Part shown: piece by piece, positions 51,724 to 61,300 of the stretch
Numbering within the stretch: the first letter of the stretch is position 1
How the letters are laid out: each line of letters starts with the position of its first letter
Source: an uncultured Lachnospiraceae bacterium
GTDB taxonomy: Bacteria > Bacillota > Clostridia > Lachnospirales > Lachnospiraceae
Length of the DNA stretch: 64,000 nt
Assembly: GCA_910587955.1 (NCBI GenBank)
Contig: CAJUNN010000010.1
Coordinates: 1 to 64,000 of the forward strand
Reading direction: 5' to 3'
Position numbers and translations under genes: made by a program
Notes under the pieces: generated by a model
What the model was told of the DNA's origin: nothing
The model's database searches: none
Seen by the model: the letters and a program-made list of their open reading frames with translations, nothing else

Positions 51724-53076
51724 CTAGATTTCTCCGTTTGCCTGCATGTCCTTTAAGAACTTCACCAGCTGAACGGCCTCGTTGGGAGCCACGATCACTT
51801 CCCAGCCGGGGAGCTTCGCTTCAATATCGCCCTTCAGAACGGCTACCTTTCCGGGGATAATCAGCTTTCTGGATTTCACCTTCGGCTCCACATTCTCAAT
51901 GATGAACTTAGACACGGAGGTGGAGGAAAGCTTGCCGGCCGCCCATGCGGTCAGTACGGAAAGTCCGCCTGCGTCGCTGATGATCAGGTTGCAGGGAACG
52001 CCGGAACGCTCCAGCTCGCCGGATACCACGAAATAAGTAAGGGCAAAGTCTACGGTGGTCAGGCATACGGAGTTCTCGTCTCCGCCGTTCAGGGCGTAGA
52101 TGCCCGGCTCTACCTTCATGGGTTTCTGCGGATCGGTAAATACATTCTGGCGCAGGCCGTAAAGCGGGAGTGCCTGTGCATAATTCATGCTCTCCATCAC
52201 AATAATGGAACCGTATTTTACAGTAAACAGGGAAGCCAGAGCCGCCTGCATAGCTGCATCATTGGGAGCCAGCTTGCCCACATTCACGATAGCCGGATAC
52301 CCGAAAGTACGATCCGTATTCTTCAGGGCCGCACGGCGGATCTGAACTGCAGTTGCGAAGGCATCCTTAACAGATGCTGTCCCTACGTTCAGCACCAGGT
52401 TCTTGTTGCCCAGCTTCTCAATCGCTGCAACGGTATCATAGAGCTCATTGATATCCGCACCGCGAACACCCAGAACTACACCGGCCTCTGCTGCCAGCTT
52501 GCTCATAGCCTCATAATTGGAAGCATCCGCACCGTCCAGTACCGGTTTGCTGTCCTTGCATACATCCAGGGCTGCCTTTGCCGCATCTACGTTGGTGCAG
52601 CCGAGAACCAGGGTCTTGCCGCTGCCTGCCGCTGCTTTCACAAACTCTGCGTACCCCTCCGGCGTGCAGTCGCCGCAGTAATCCAGATACAGCATCTCCA
52701 CGTGCATGCGCTCGCCGATACGGTCGTAATCTACAAGCTTTGCCGCCTCAAACTTGGCTTCCATATTTTCCTCACAGCAGGAAACGGAAACCGCATAGCG
52801 GGGCTTGCTCACGAAAGTCTTCTCATGACGGAAAAGAACAGTCTCACCGCCCAGCGTATATTCCCCGTCGCCGGTTCCCACTTTGATCGTCTTCATGGGC
52901 GGAGCTGTTGCCTCAGAAAGGGTTGCCAGCGCATCCTCGGACATATGGGGACACTTGCTGATATCTACGGCACCCTGGGCCACCTTCATGGAAAACGCCA
53001 TACAGGTGGGGCTGCCGCACTCTTTACAGTTTGTCTTCGGTGTTAATTTAAAAATATCTAAGCCTTTCAATGCCAT
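51724..53076 (-). CDS. acsC: Corrinoid iron-sulfur protein large subunit
   Basis: 450 residues. The N-terminal [4Fe-4S] motif 'TNCKECGSPTCMAFSM...KCPHM' (residues ~17-43), then a TIM barrel and the C-terminal corrinoid-binding domain ('ISDAGGLSVLTAWAAGKLSS'). It carries the methyl group from AcsE to AcsB; AcsV re-reduces its cobalt. Confidence 0.95.
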   Translation of the reverse strand: MALKGLDIFKLTPKTNCKECGSPTCMAFSMKVAQGAVDISKCPHMSEDALATLSEATAPPMKTIKVGTGDGEYTLGGETVLFRHEKTFVSKPRYAVSVSCCEENMEAKFEAAKLVDYDRIGERMHVEMLYLDYCGDCTPEGYAEFVKAAAGSGKTLVLGCTNVDAAKAALDVCKDSKPVLDGADASNYEAMSKLAAEAGVVLGVRGADINELYDTVAAIEKLGNKNLVLNVGTASVKDAFATAVQIRRAALKNTDRTFGYPAIVNVGKLAPNDAAMQAALASLFTVKYGSIIVMESMNYAQALPLYGLRQNVFTDPQKPMKVEPGIYALNGGDENSVCLTTVDFALTYFVVSGELERSGVPCNLIISDAGGLSVLTAWAAGKLSSTSVSKFIIENVEPKVKSRKLIIPGKVAVLKGDIEAKLPGWEVIVAPNEAVQLVKFLKDMQANGEI

Positions 53077-53100
53077 GGTAATTTCTCCTCCTTCCCTCGA

Positions 53101-54042
53101 TTAAACCAGTTCTTTGATTAATTTCGAAATCGTCGCAACCGATGTGGGATGTTTCAAAATTACCGCATTGGATCCAGACGCCAGTACTGCTGCAGCCGTT
53201 TCTACTTCCATATCAATTCCGCGCTCTTCCTGGTCTCCCCATTCCGGCATATCCGCCTCGGAAGCCATTGCCTCTTTTACGCCCCATGCTTCTTCCGCTA
53301 CCGGAGTAATAATGGGCATCTGAAGCTGTGCATCGTTCTGGGACAAAGCCGCAGCTTTGATACGATCCATGGTAGATACCACATACTCGAAACCGTAACC
53401 GGCCGCTGCGGAACCTACGTTCATCACAACATTCCCCTGATCTACGCCCAGCTGTCCGATCAGCACGTTCAGCTGCTTGGCAAGGTTGATATCCACCGCA
53501 GACTCGGCGCCAACCTTCTGATTATAAGCAAGTCCGGCCGCTGCCGCAACGCCTTTGTAATTCTCTTCTCTTGCGGACAGAATTAATACGTTCTTTCCCT
53601 GAAGAGCCTCTGCTACTTTCGCAAAGAGTTCTGCGTCCTTCTCCACGTTCTTGCAGCCCTCGATTACCAGAGGAGCCGTAATGGCATCGCCTACTTCCTT
53701 TGCAATGGCTACACAGTCTTCCACAGGCTTATTCTCACCGTTGGGATCTGCTCCCTCAAAGCGCAGCACCACAAAATCTGCTCCCGGCATCTCTTCCGCT
53801 TTCTTTGCAATCTCTGCAAAGCTTTCGGCACCTGCATAATAGTCTTTGATTCCGGCCACTTCGTTTTCCAGGCCCATGTCCGTAATCATAACTCCAATCT
53901 TGGGTGCGTTCTCGATGGGCGCATCAAATGTATAGAAGGGCAATACATTCTCTCCGCCAAGCTTTACTGCCTTGTCGCCTGTACCGATTTCAACAGTACG
54001 GATGGCAGCGTTAAACTTTCCTGATTTTCCATTAAACGGCAT
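53101..54042 (-). CDS. acsD: Corrinoid iron-sulfur protein small subunit
   Basis: 313 residues, a TIM barrel similar to the AcsC barrel ('DFVVLRFEGADPNG', 'VMNVGSAAAGYGFEYV'). It binds corrinoid together with AcsC. The gap to acsB upstream holds a perfect hairpin at 54072-54110. Confidence 0.95.
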   Translation of the reverse strand: MPFNGKSGKFNAAIRTVEIGTGDKAVKLGGENVLPFYTFDAPIENAPKIGVMITDMGLENEVAGIKDYYAGAESFAEIAKKAEEMPGADFVVLRFEGADPNGENKPVEDCVAIAKEVGDAITAPLVIEGCKNVEKDAELFAKVAEALQGKNVLILSAREENYKGVAAAAGLAYNQKVGAESAVDINLAKQLNVLIGQLGVDQGNVVMNVGSAAAGYGFEYVVSTMDRIKAAALSQNDAQLQMPIITPVAEEAWGVKEAMASEADMPEWGDQEERGIDMEVETAAAVLASGSNAVILKHPTSVATISKLIKELV

Positions 54043-54071
54043 TTCTTAGTTACCTCCTTTATCTTTTACAC

Positions 54072-54110
54072 GGCTTTCAGCATAGGATGCACACACCTAT
54101 GCTGAAAGCC
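54072..54110 (-). other. Intercistronic hairpin between acsB and acsD
   Basis: Perfect 15-bp stem (54096-54110 with 54072-54086), 9-nt loop, no T run, 30 bp before the acsD start. Likely a processing or stability element rather than a terminator. Confidence 0.7.
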
Positions 54111-54131
54111 AAAATACTTACCTGTATTATA

Positions 54132-56270
54132 CTACATCATCGGGTCCATGCCAAGTGCCGGATGACCTTTTTCTGTAAGGAATTCCAGCAAGGTTTCCGG
54201 ATCCTCCGCAATGGTTTCGTCACCAATCATATCGGTGAAGTTCTCAATGCCGTACAGCTCTTTTGCAGACTCGTTCAGACGCTCTGCAACTGTCTCTTTC
54301 AGTTCCTTGGGCATCCATACGATTCTCTCAATGCCGCCCTCTGCTTTCATAAATTTCTTGGAAGCAATAAAGTGTTTGCCGTGTCCCATGAATCCCGGGG
54401 TCTGCACACCGCCGCCTGTCATGGAAGCCAGCTCCGGGAAGGTCATTCCAAGAGGAGTCATTCCCGCGTACTCCCGGTTAGCAATGATAACGCCATTGGA
54501 GAAAGGCTCGATACCGCAGATACACTCAAAGCATCCGCAGGAAGTCATGGGGTTCTCCATAATGGAGTACAGGGATACATTTTCCAAAGCTCCCTGGGAG
54601 TAGAGCTTCACTGCCTCGTTAACATCCTCGTACTCTCCGGTGCGTTCGTCGATGATCCGCTCCTTGGTAATCACCTGGCAGGGCCCCTGGGGATCCAGCT
54701 CGTTGGTAGCCTTGGCATCCAGCCATGACACGGCGCCGCACAGTCCCAGACGCTCCGGCGTTACCACGCACACATGGGACGGGGAGAATGCCTGGCAGAG
54801 GATACAGCTGTAATATACCTCTACAGACTCATCCGTCAAGGTGCGGAGCCTGTCATCACGCTTGTCAAAGGACGGAACCGCAAGGCTGTGGCGCAGATCT
54901 GTACACTTCTCCGGATCCGTAATTACCTTCACCTGGCACTTGTCAACTACGGCGTCAAATTCATTCTTAATCTTCGCGTAAAGAACCTCACCGATATGCT
55001 TTGCGCGGAAGCCTGCCTCAAAAGCAGCCTTGCCCACACGCACACGGATCATATCCCGCTGTCCGGTGTGCATCACACCCTCGATGCAGTTTAAGTAGCT
55101 GTGGAACTTACGCTCAAATACCGGCTCAAAGTCGGACTGCATATTCTTTCCTGCAACCTCTACAATGTACGCAATGCTATGCTTGGTTCCCACCTCAAAC
55201 TCATCCAGATCCGGTCCGATAAGCTCGATCTTGTGATCCTCTACCTCGGAAAGCTCCTTCGTCTGTACCAGCTCGAAGCAGTCTACCCGGGAGCCGTCGA
55301 ACTCTACCTGCATATCGCCCCGGCGGATAATTTCGCCCTCGAAAGCAGAAGCAAAAGCAACCGGAATGTCAATATTGGTAACTTTAATCTTTACATCCCT
55401 TGCCTCAATGGAAGTGGGATTGAATTTCTCCGTGTCTCCCTGAAGAATCAGGCTCTTGGGAACATTCATGCCCTTTAAGCTCTCCAGATCATTGGAGATA
55501 ACCGGGAATCCGAAAGCGATGGCGCCTGCGCCGCAGCCTACGGTCAGATCGTCTACCGGAGCAAAGGCGTTTACAAAAGCAAACACACGCTCAAAAGTGT
55601 ACTTCATCAGGTTCGGCAGATCACCCGGCGTAATATTGCCGAAGATGAGGGCTGCGCGAAGGGCGATGGAAACTACATGGGCTGCAGAGGTGATGTCCTT
55701 TCCCATCAGGGTCACACGTACATTGAATCCGGTGTTGTAGCCGGCCTCAATCAGCTGATCGCAAATGCCGCCCACACAAGTCACAAAATTACCCTGTGCC
55801 TGATAGCTCTTTACCAGGGCAACCGCTTCCTCCACAGAGGGAGCCGCGTTGATCAGAACCGGTACGCCCGGAATGTCTCCTGTTACCAGGGGAACGCCCA
55901 GCTCACGGATCATAGCATCCGTAAAGTGTCCCACATAGGGCTCTTCGTAGGGCTGTGCGCCGTCCATATATTTCATGGTCTCGATCATCTCCGCGGCCAG
56001 GGCGGTGGCGATTCCGGACTGGAATACGTTGTGCAAACGCTCCTTGCGGGTCATCATCTCTTTGATTCTGCCTTCCAGGGCTGCCTTCACCTCTCCTAAG
56101 GTGGTCAGCTTCTCTCCTGTCACTGCATAGTAGCAGGGCAGGGAATATGCAGTACTGGGCAGGGATACTGCCGCATCCGCACCGTATTTCTCCAGCGCGG
56201 CAGATACGGATTTCTCCGCCCACGCATACATTTCATTTGAACCGCTGAATACTCTGTCAAATAATGTCAC
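54132..56270 (-). CDS. acsB: Acetyl-CoA synthase, operon copy
   Basis: 712 residues. A-cluster ligands Cys489, Cys492 (CILCQAFSPSHVC), the Cys in LGLCG, and Cys578-Gly-Cys580 (SCGCFECICG) are all present. Located between the CODH maturation gene and acsD, it is the canonical partner of AcsA in the CODH/ACS complex. The N-terminal third differs clearly from the second copy at 48580-50715. Confidence 0.96.
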   Translation of the reverse strand: MTLFDRVFSGSNEMYAWAEKSVSAALEKYGADAAVSLPSTAYSLPCYYAVTGEKLTTLGEVKAALEGRIKEMMTRKERLHNVFQSGIATALAAEMIETMKYMDGAQPYEEPYVGHFTDAMIRELGVPLVTGDIPGVPVLINAAPSVEEAVALVKSYQAQGNFVTCVGGICDQLIEAGYNTGFNVRVTLMGKDITSAAHVVSIALRAALIFGNITPGDLPNLMKYTFERVFAFVNAFAPVDDLTVGCGAGAIAFGFPVISNDLESLKGMNVPKSLILQGDTEKFNPTSIEARDVKIKVTNIDIPVAFASAFEGEIIRRGDMQVEFDGSRVDCFELVQTKELSEVEDHKIELIGPDLDEFEVGTKHSIAYIVEVAGKNMQSDFEPVFERKFHSYLNCIEGVMHTGQRDMIRVRVGKAAFEAGFRAKHIGEVLYAKIKNEFDAVVDKCQVKVITDPEKCTDLRHSLAVPSFDKRDDRLRTLTDESVEVYYSCILCQAFSPSHVCVVTPERLGLCGAVSWLDAKATNELDPQGPCQVITKERIIDERTGEYEDVNEAVKLYSQGALENVSLYSIMENPMTSCGCFECICGIEPFSNGVIIANREYAGMTPLGMTFPELASMTGGGVQTPGFMGHGKHFIASKKFMKAEGGIERIVWMPKELKETVAERLNESAKELYGIENFTDMIGDETIAEDPETLLEFLTEKGHPALGMDPMM

Positions 56271-56296
56271 GGTCTATACCTCCATAATATTTTTAA

Positions 56297-57058
56297 TTAT
56301 TTTTCTAACAATTCTTTGATCTTTCGAATCTCATCCGTTGCCGTCCGGCTCACGTCGTAGGGAGCCTTCCCCTGCCGGTCCGCATCAATGACTTCCGCAT
56401 TGTAATGGATAAAGCCCAGCAAATCCTCCGCCGGAATCTTCCCCCGTATGAAATCCTCATCCTCCGGCCCGCGTACCTTGTTGGCTACCACGCGCACCTT
56501 CTTCACACCCAGATCCAATGCCAGACGCTTGACGTTCTTGTAAGTCTGCACGCTTCGGGCTCCCGGCTCGATCACCGCAATGAACTGGTCCACGCCCTCG
56601 CAGGTGCCTCTTCCCAGGTGCTCAAGCCCGGCCTCCATATCCATAATCACCACGTCCTGGCTCCGCAGGCTTAAATAGTTCAGGATCCTTTTGAGCATCA
56701 CATGCTCCGGGCAGACACAGCCGCCGCCGCCCGTCTCTACCGTACCCAGGGTCAAAAGCTTGACGCCGTTATAGGTCTTGCTATAGGTATCCGGAATATC
56801 GTCCACCTTTGGATTCAGGGTATAAAAGGTATTGTCCGCACCGGCACCGGTACGCTCTTCGATGAGTCTGCGCATTTTGGAAATGGGGACGATGGAATCC
56901 AGAACCTCCTCCGGGAATCCCAGAGCCAGGCCCAGATTCGCATCCGGATCCACGTCTGCAGCCAGCACCGTCTTCCCCTCTTTTGCGTAAAGCCTTGCAA
57001 GGGTTGCCGCAAACGTGGTCTTTCCCACGCCGCCCTTTCCAGTAATTGCAATCTTCAT
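56297..57058 (-). CDS. cooC: CODH/ACS nickel-insertion ATPase CooC/AcsF (copy 1)
   Basis: 253 residues, a MinD/ParA-like P-loop protein: deviant Walker A 'GKGGVGKTTFAATL', 'ADVDPDANLGLALG', CxC nickel motif 'GCVCPEHVML' and 'DMEAGLEHLGRGT'. It loads nickel into AcsA or AcsB with ATP hydrolysis. Start ATG at 57058, with AGGAG 10 nt upstream; an upstream TTG in frame is less likely. Placement next to acsB suggests the AcsF role. Confidence 0.93.
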   Translation of the reverse strand: MKIAITGKGGVGKTTFAATLARLYAKEGKTVLAADVDPDANLGLALGFPEEVLDSIVPISKMRRLIEERTGAGADNTFYTLNPKVDDIPDTYSKTYNGVKLLTLGTVETGGGGCVCPEHVMLKRILNYLSLRSQDVVIMDMEAGLEHLGRGTCEGVDQFIAVIEPGARSVQTYKNVKRLALDLGVKKVRVVANKVRGPEDEDFIRGKIPAEDLLGFIHYNAEVIDADRQGKAPYDVSRTATDEIRKIKELLEK

Positions 57059-57097
57059 AAACAATGCACTCCTAAAAACTGCTTATAGTTATATTCA

Positions 57098-57125
57098 GCC
57101 GCGCCCGTTCACGGGCACTGCCGGC
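57098..57125 (-). other. Intercistronic hairpin between acsA and cooC
   Basis: Stem GCCCG/CGGGC with outer GCC/GGC pairing, directly after the acsA stop, no T run. Confidence 0.5.
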
Positions 57126-57126
57126 C

Positions 57127-59019
57127 TTAAATTCCTAAGGCTGCTCTCTTTTCCTCAATCCGGTCAATCATAGCGTCAACCAGCTTTTCGATATCTTTCT
57201 CTACGGTGTAGGATGCTTCTACCCAATCCTTGATGCCGTGCTTCAAAAGGTTATCTACCTCTGTAGAACCGCATACATAGGGATCTACACCCAGGAAGGT
57301 GTCAATACCGGTGGCTACCACGTAGTTTCCGATGGAAACGGCCTTCTCGGACATCCACTCGGGAGCACAGCCTACAACGGGAACCTGGGAAATGTTCCAG
57401 CCGGAATCCTTGGCGATATCGGCTGCCAGAATCATCATACGGCTGATATCCACGCAGGAACCCATATGCAATACAGGAGGAATGTCGGCAAGCTCGCAAA
57501 CCCTCTTTAAGCCTGCGCCGCAAAGCTCCTTGGCTTCCTTGTTCATCAGACCTGCCTTTGCGGCTGCCTGTGCGGAACATCCGGAAGCAATGATAATAAT
57601 ATCATTTGCGATCAGTTTCTTCATCAGCTCAATATGGGCAACGTCCGGACGAATCTTCGGATTGTTGCAGCCTACCATAGCAACGGCGCCGCGGAGAACA
57701 CCGGATTTCACACACTCAACCAGGGGCTTGGTAGTTCCGGTCTCATCCACATAGGAGTTGGTAACCGTATCCAGCGTCTTCTTGATAGCCTCTACGGAAT
57801 ATCCAACGGTAGCCTTCTGCTTCATATCCGGGATATAAACCAGTTCCGGTTTCCGGTTCTTAAAGTTATCGATGGCCATCTTCACGATTGCCTTGGCATT
57901 CTCGCCTGCTGTCTCCGCTGTAAAGTGCATAAACTCGGAATCCGGCATCTGTGCAATCTTGGAGGTGGTAACAAATTTTGTATGGAAGCATTTGCTTAAA
58001 GGTCCCAAAGCCGGGAAAATACACTGTACATCTACTACAATGGCCTCACAAGCGCCTGTCAGTACGACATTTTCCTGCTGTAAGAAGTTTCCGGCCATAG
58101 GAATTCCGCGGCGCATGGCAACCTCATTGGAAGTACAGCATACACCGGAGATGGTAATGCCCTTTGCACCTACGCTCTTGGCATAGGCGATCATCTCCGG
58201 ATCGTCTGCGTACTCGCAGATCATCTCGGAAAGTGAGGGGTCATGTCCGTGAACCACGATATTTACATTCTCTGCTACCATAACGCCCAGGTTCGCCTCG
58301 GTGTCAATGGGCTTCGGCGTTCCGAACAGCACATCTGAAAACTCTGTACCCATCATGGAGCCGCCCCATCCGTCGCAGAGGCCGGTACGCAGAGACTGGC
58401 GAATCAGCGCCTCCGGCTTAGAGGAACATCCCATATGAGTCATATGTAAAGAGCTTGCAACCTCGCGGTCGATCGCACGGGGGGCAATCTCTTCTCTCTC
58501 CCACAGTTCCTGGGTGTGCTTGGGCGCTCTCTTTAAGAAGCGCTGATGTCCGAAGGGCTTTCCATATTCCATAAGTCCTTCTACCGCTACCTCGTGAGCC
58601 AGATCATAGATATCTTTGCCCTCTGTCTCGATGCCCCACTCCTTGGCAATGCGGATCAGCTTCTCCGGATCTTTTACCTTATAGTTTCCGTCCGGCGCCG
58701 TGCAGTGCAGAGTGTGGCAGATCTCACGGCCGTGGTCAGAGTGGGTTGCTGCTCCGCCTGCTGTGAACTTCAAGTAATTACGTCCAACGATTCCGTGCAC
58801 ATCACATCCGCAGATTCCTCTGGGCGCCTTCGGAGTAATACGGCACGGTCCCATGGAACAGATGCGGCAGCAGACACCCTGCTCGCCGAACTTACAGTGG
58901 GGAGTCTGGTTCTTCACACGAAGCTGCCAGGCATCCGCGCCCACCTTCGCTCCCGTTTCCAACAGCCTGGCTGTTGCGGCTTCAAATTCTTCCACCGTTG
59001 TCAATTTAAAGTCTCCCAT
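57127..59019 (-). CDS. acsA: Carbon monoxide dehydrogenase, catalytic subunit
   Basis: 630 residues. N-terminal Cys cluster for the D and B clusters ('CKFGEQGVCCRICSMGPCRI' region near 48-67), His in 'IVVHGHDPSLSEM', and C-cluster ligands in 'VVDVQCIFPAL', 'MVGCNNPK', 'IASGCSAQAAAKAG' and 'HMGSCVDISRM'. It reduces CO2 to CO using ferredoxin electrons and channels CO to AcsB. Between two CooC genes. Confidence 0.97.
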   Translation of the reverse strand: MGDFKLTTVEEFEAATARLLETGAKVGADAWQLRVKNQTPHCKFGEQGVCCRICSMGPCRITPKAPRGICGCDVHGIVGRNYLKFTAGGAATHSDHGREICHTLHCTAPDGNYKVKDPEKLIRIAKEWGIETEGKDIYDLAHEVAVEGLMEYGKPFGHQRFLKRAPKHTQELWEREEIAPRAIDREVASSLHMTHMGCSSKPEALIRQSLRTGLCDGWGGSMMGTEFSDVLFGTPKPIDTEANLGVMVAENVNIVVHGHDPSLSEMICEYADDPEMIAYAKSVGAKGITISGVCCTSNEVAMRRGIPMAGNFLQQENVVLTGACEAIVVDVQCIFPALGPLSKCFHTKFVTTSKIAQMPDSEFMHFTAETAGENAKAIVKMAIDNFKNRKPELVYIPDMKQKATVGYSVEAIKKTLDTVTNSYVDETGTTKPLVECVKSGVLRGAVAMVGCNNPKIRPDVAHIELMKKLIANDIIIIASGCSAQAAAKAGLMNKEAKELCGAGLKRVCELADIPPVLHMGSCVDISRMMILAADIAKDSGWNISQVPVVGCAPEWMSEKAVSIGNYVVATGIDTFLGVDPYVCGSTEVDNLLKHGIKDWVEASYTVEKDIEKLVDAMIDRIEEKRAALGI

Positions 59020-59038
59020 TACAAACCTCCTAAATTAT

Positions 59039-59812
59039 TTATGATAAATCTAAATTATCTATAATTTCATACAGTGCCCTTCGCACCGGAGAATCCTCCG
59101 GAAGCTTCACTGTGGGTACTCCGTCACAGTCAAATTCAAACACCTGCTCATCCTGAGGCACAACGCCCAGCAGGTTCAATCCTTGTTTTTCAATCTCTTC
59201 CCTGGTTCCGTCGTTCAGCACGCCTCCCGGCGCACGGTTGACAATCAATCCCACTGTCTTCGGCTTCAGTCCGCATTCGGGAATCAGCTTTGCAATACGC
59301 CCTACCGCCTGCACACCCCTTCTGGAGCAGTCGCTGACCAGGATAATCGTATCTACCTTCGGCAAGATTCCGCGGCTGATATGTTCCATGCCCGCCTCGT
59401 TGTCCACCACCACATAACCGTAGTTCTGGGCGTACTTGGAAATCTGGGCAGTCAGAAGGCCGTTGACAAAACAATAGCAGCCCTTTCCCTGGGTGTGGCC
59501 CATGACAAGGAGATCGTAGTCGTCCTCCTCCACCAGTGCAGAGCTGAATTTCATTTCCGTATAGTCCTGCTTGGACATTCCCAAAGGAATGGGATTGGTG
59601 CCGGACACCTCTGCCTGGGCGATCTCTTCCCGTATCTCTCCCAGGGTGGTTTCCACTTCCACGCCAAGCACTTCGTTCAAATTCGAATTTGCATCCGCAT
59701 CTACGGCCAGCACAGGACCTGTACTCTTTTTGCACAGATACTCAATGAGAAGTCCTGTTAGCGTTGTCTTTCCAACGCCGCCCTTGCCGGCTACCGCTAT
59801 TGTGTGTGACAT
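59039..59812 (-). CDS. cooC2: CODH/ACS nickel-insertion ATPase CooC (copy 2)
   Basis: 257 residues. Deviant Walker A 'GKGGVGKTTLTGLL', 'AVDADANSNLNEVLG', CxC nickel motif 'GKGCYCFVNG' and 'VVDNEAGMEHISRG'. Paralogue of the copy at 56297-57058; placed before acsA it probably serves CODH. Start ATG at 59812 with AGGAG upstream. Confidence 0.93.
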   Translation of the reverse strand: MSHTIAVAGKGGVGKTTLTGLLIEYLCKKSTGPVLAVDADANSNLNEVLGVEVETTLGEIREEIAQAEVSGTNPIPLGMSKQDYTEMKFSSALVEEDDYDLLVMGHTQGKGCYCFVNGLLTAQISKYAQNYGYVVVDNEAGMEHISRGILPKVDTIILVSDCSRRGVQAVGRIAKLIPECGLKPKTVGLIVNRAPGGVLNDGTREEIEKQGLNLLGVVPQDEQVFEFDCDGVPTVKLPEDSPVRRALYEIIDNLDLS

Positions 59813-59845
59813 AATCACTCTCCTGATTTGAAATTTTGCATCCGC

Positions 59846-59889
59846 CCTTCCAGCACCCTTCCGGAGAAGAATTCCCGGGTGCTGAAAGG
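59846..59889 (-). other. Intercistronic hairpin between metF and cooC2
   Basis: 13-bp stem (59877-59889 with 59846-59858, one T-G pair), 18-nt loop, no T run. The sequence on its 3' side (AAGGGCGGATGC on the minus strand) matches the end of the ~100-bp leader repeat. Confidence 0.65.
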
Positions 59890-59922
59890 CCGTCTGTTGT
59901 TTTTAAGTTTCGCTGCTTGTTT

Positions 59923-60840
59923 TTAAACCATAGTCTTGATGCCGGAGCGGTTCAGAATCTCCGTCACATCTTTCCACTTATTCAGGGCGTACAGATGGAT
60001 TCCGTTTACGCCCAAGGCACGGTATTTGTCAATCTGGCGGATGGTGTATTCGATTCCGGCTTCCTTAAAGGATGCTTTCTTCTCTTCCACCGCCGCGTCG
60101 AAGGGCTCTTTATCAAAGGGATTCGGGAAAATCCAGTTTCTGGAGATAATTTCACACAGCTCCCGATCCATGACACAGGCGTTCCTGGAAAGAGCCATAT
60201 TGATCGTAGCCGCCTGATCCAGAATCGGCATAATACCCACATCTACCGGCATGGTTACGCCTGCTGTGCGGATAGCATCCAGCCAGCGCTTGAACTGCTC
60301 CATATCCCAGCAAAGCTGAGTCATAATGTAATCTGCCCCGTTGTCCTGTTTCTGCTTCAGATAAGAAATGTCTGCATCCAGGCTGCGGCAGGCAATATGT
60401 CCCTCGGGAGAACCTGCTACCGCAATCTCAAACCGATCGCCGAACTCCTCCCGCACAAATTTTACCAAGTCTGTGGCATAGCCGAAGTCTCCGCCTGTTC
60501 CGGTCCAGCCAAAGGGAAGATCTCCCCGCAGAGCCAGCATATGATCTACGCCATTGTCCAGGTAGTCCTGCAGCTGCTCCTTAATACCGTCACGGGTATT
60601 GCCGATACAGGTAAAGTGGGTAACCGGAACGGTTCCCTCTGCCTGAATCATCTTGCAGACTTCCATGTTCTTTCCTACATTTGTTCCGCCCGCGCCGTAA
60701 GTACAGGAAATGTAATCCGGCTTAAACTCGCAGAGATGTGCAAGTGTTCCGGGAAGATTCTCCATTCCCTTATCGGTCTTCGGCGGGAAAACCTCGAAGG
60801 ACAGCGCCATGCGCTCCTTCATCACTTCTGACAATTTCAT
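59923..60840 (-). CDS. metF: Methylenetetrahydrofolate reductase
   Basis: 305 residues, TIM barrel with FAD site. Motifs: 'LSFEVFPPKTDKGMENL', 'ALRGDLPFG' and 'FDKEPFDAAVEEKKASF'. It makes methyl-THF, the substrate of AcsE. Start ATG at 60840, with GGAGG upstream. The partner MetV seen in many acetogens is not in the window, so electron donor type cannot be told. Confidence 0.93.
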   Translation of the reverse strand: MKLSEVMKERMALSFEVFPPKTDKGMENLPGTLAHLCEFKPDYISCTYGAGGTNVGKNMEVCKMIQAEGTVPVTHFTCIGNTRDGIKEQLQDYLDNGVDHMLALRGDLPFGWTGTGGDFGYATDLVKFVREEFGDRFEIAVAGSPEGHIACRSLDADISYLKQKQDNGADYIMTQLCWDMEQFKRWLDAIRTAGVTMPVDVGIMPILDQAATINMALSRNACVMDRELCEIISRNWIFPNPFDKEPFDAAVEEKKASFKEAGIEYTIRQIDKYRALGVNGIHLYALNKWKDVTEILNRSGIKTMV

Positions 60841-60943
60841 TTCAACCAACCTCCATCTGATTGTGCGTCTCCCCTTTCGGAAGCTCGCCAATTTATATCA
60901 ATCTACATTGATATCGAAATTGAAATGCTTTTCTCTGGTGTGC

Positions 60944-61138
60944 TTATTCCGTCGGGCAGGAGAGCTTTACTACCGAACCAGCCAGATCTACAAAGGAAAT
61001 GCTGCCTTCCACCACGGTTTCCATACCCATAATGTCAATCAGGCGCACCTTGCTGCCTTCTACATATATTTTGCTTACGTTCTTCTGCACGACTTCTTCC
61101 GTATCTTTCACAGTCTGGTATACTGTCGCCAAACACAT
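60944..61138 (-). CDS. cooT: CooT-like nickel-binding protein
   Basis: 64 residues, starting MCLATVY; Cys2 is the nickel-site residue of CooT dimers. The rest is a small beta-barrel pattern ('VQKNVSKIYVEGSKVRLIDIMG' in pieces). It helps nickel handling for CODH. AGAGGTG precedes the ATG. Confidence 0.88.
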   Translation of the reverse strand: MCLATVYQTVKDTEEVVQKNVSKIYVEGSKVRLIDIMGMETVVEGSISFVDLAGSVVKLSCPTE

Positions 61139-61161
61139 AATATTGCACCTCTTATTTTATA

Positions 61162-61300
61162 GTTCCGCATCCGCCCTCCCGCGCCTCTTTAAGAGAAGGA
61201 TTTCCGGCCGCTTCCGCGTCCGTAACTCCTTCTGGGCGCTCTCCGGGCTTCTGCTGATTTTAGTCCCGCATCCGCCCTTCCCAGGCTTCTGCTGATTTTA
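61162..61300. repeat. Leader-type repeat, 1.4 copies between the His-rich gene and cooT
   Basis: One full ~100-bp copy (61162-61261) and a 39-bp truncated copy (61262-61300), homologous to the four copies at 61700-62103. The stop codon of the His-rich gene (61298-61300) is formed by the repeat edge. Confidence 0.85.
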
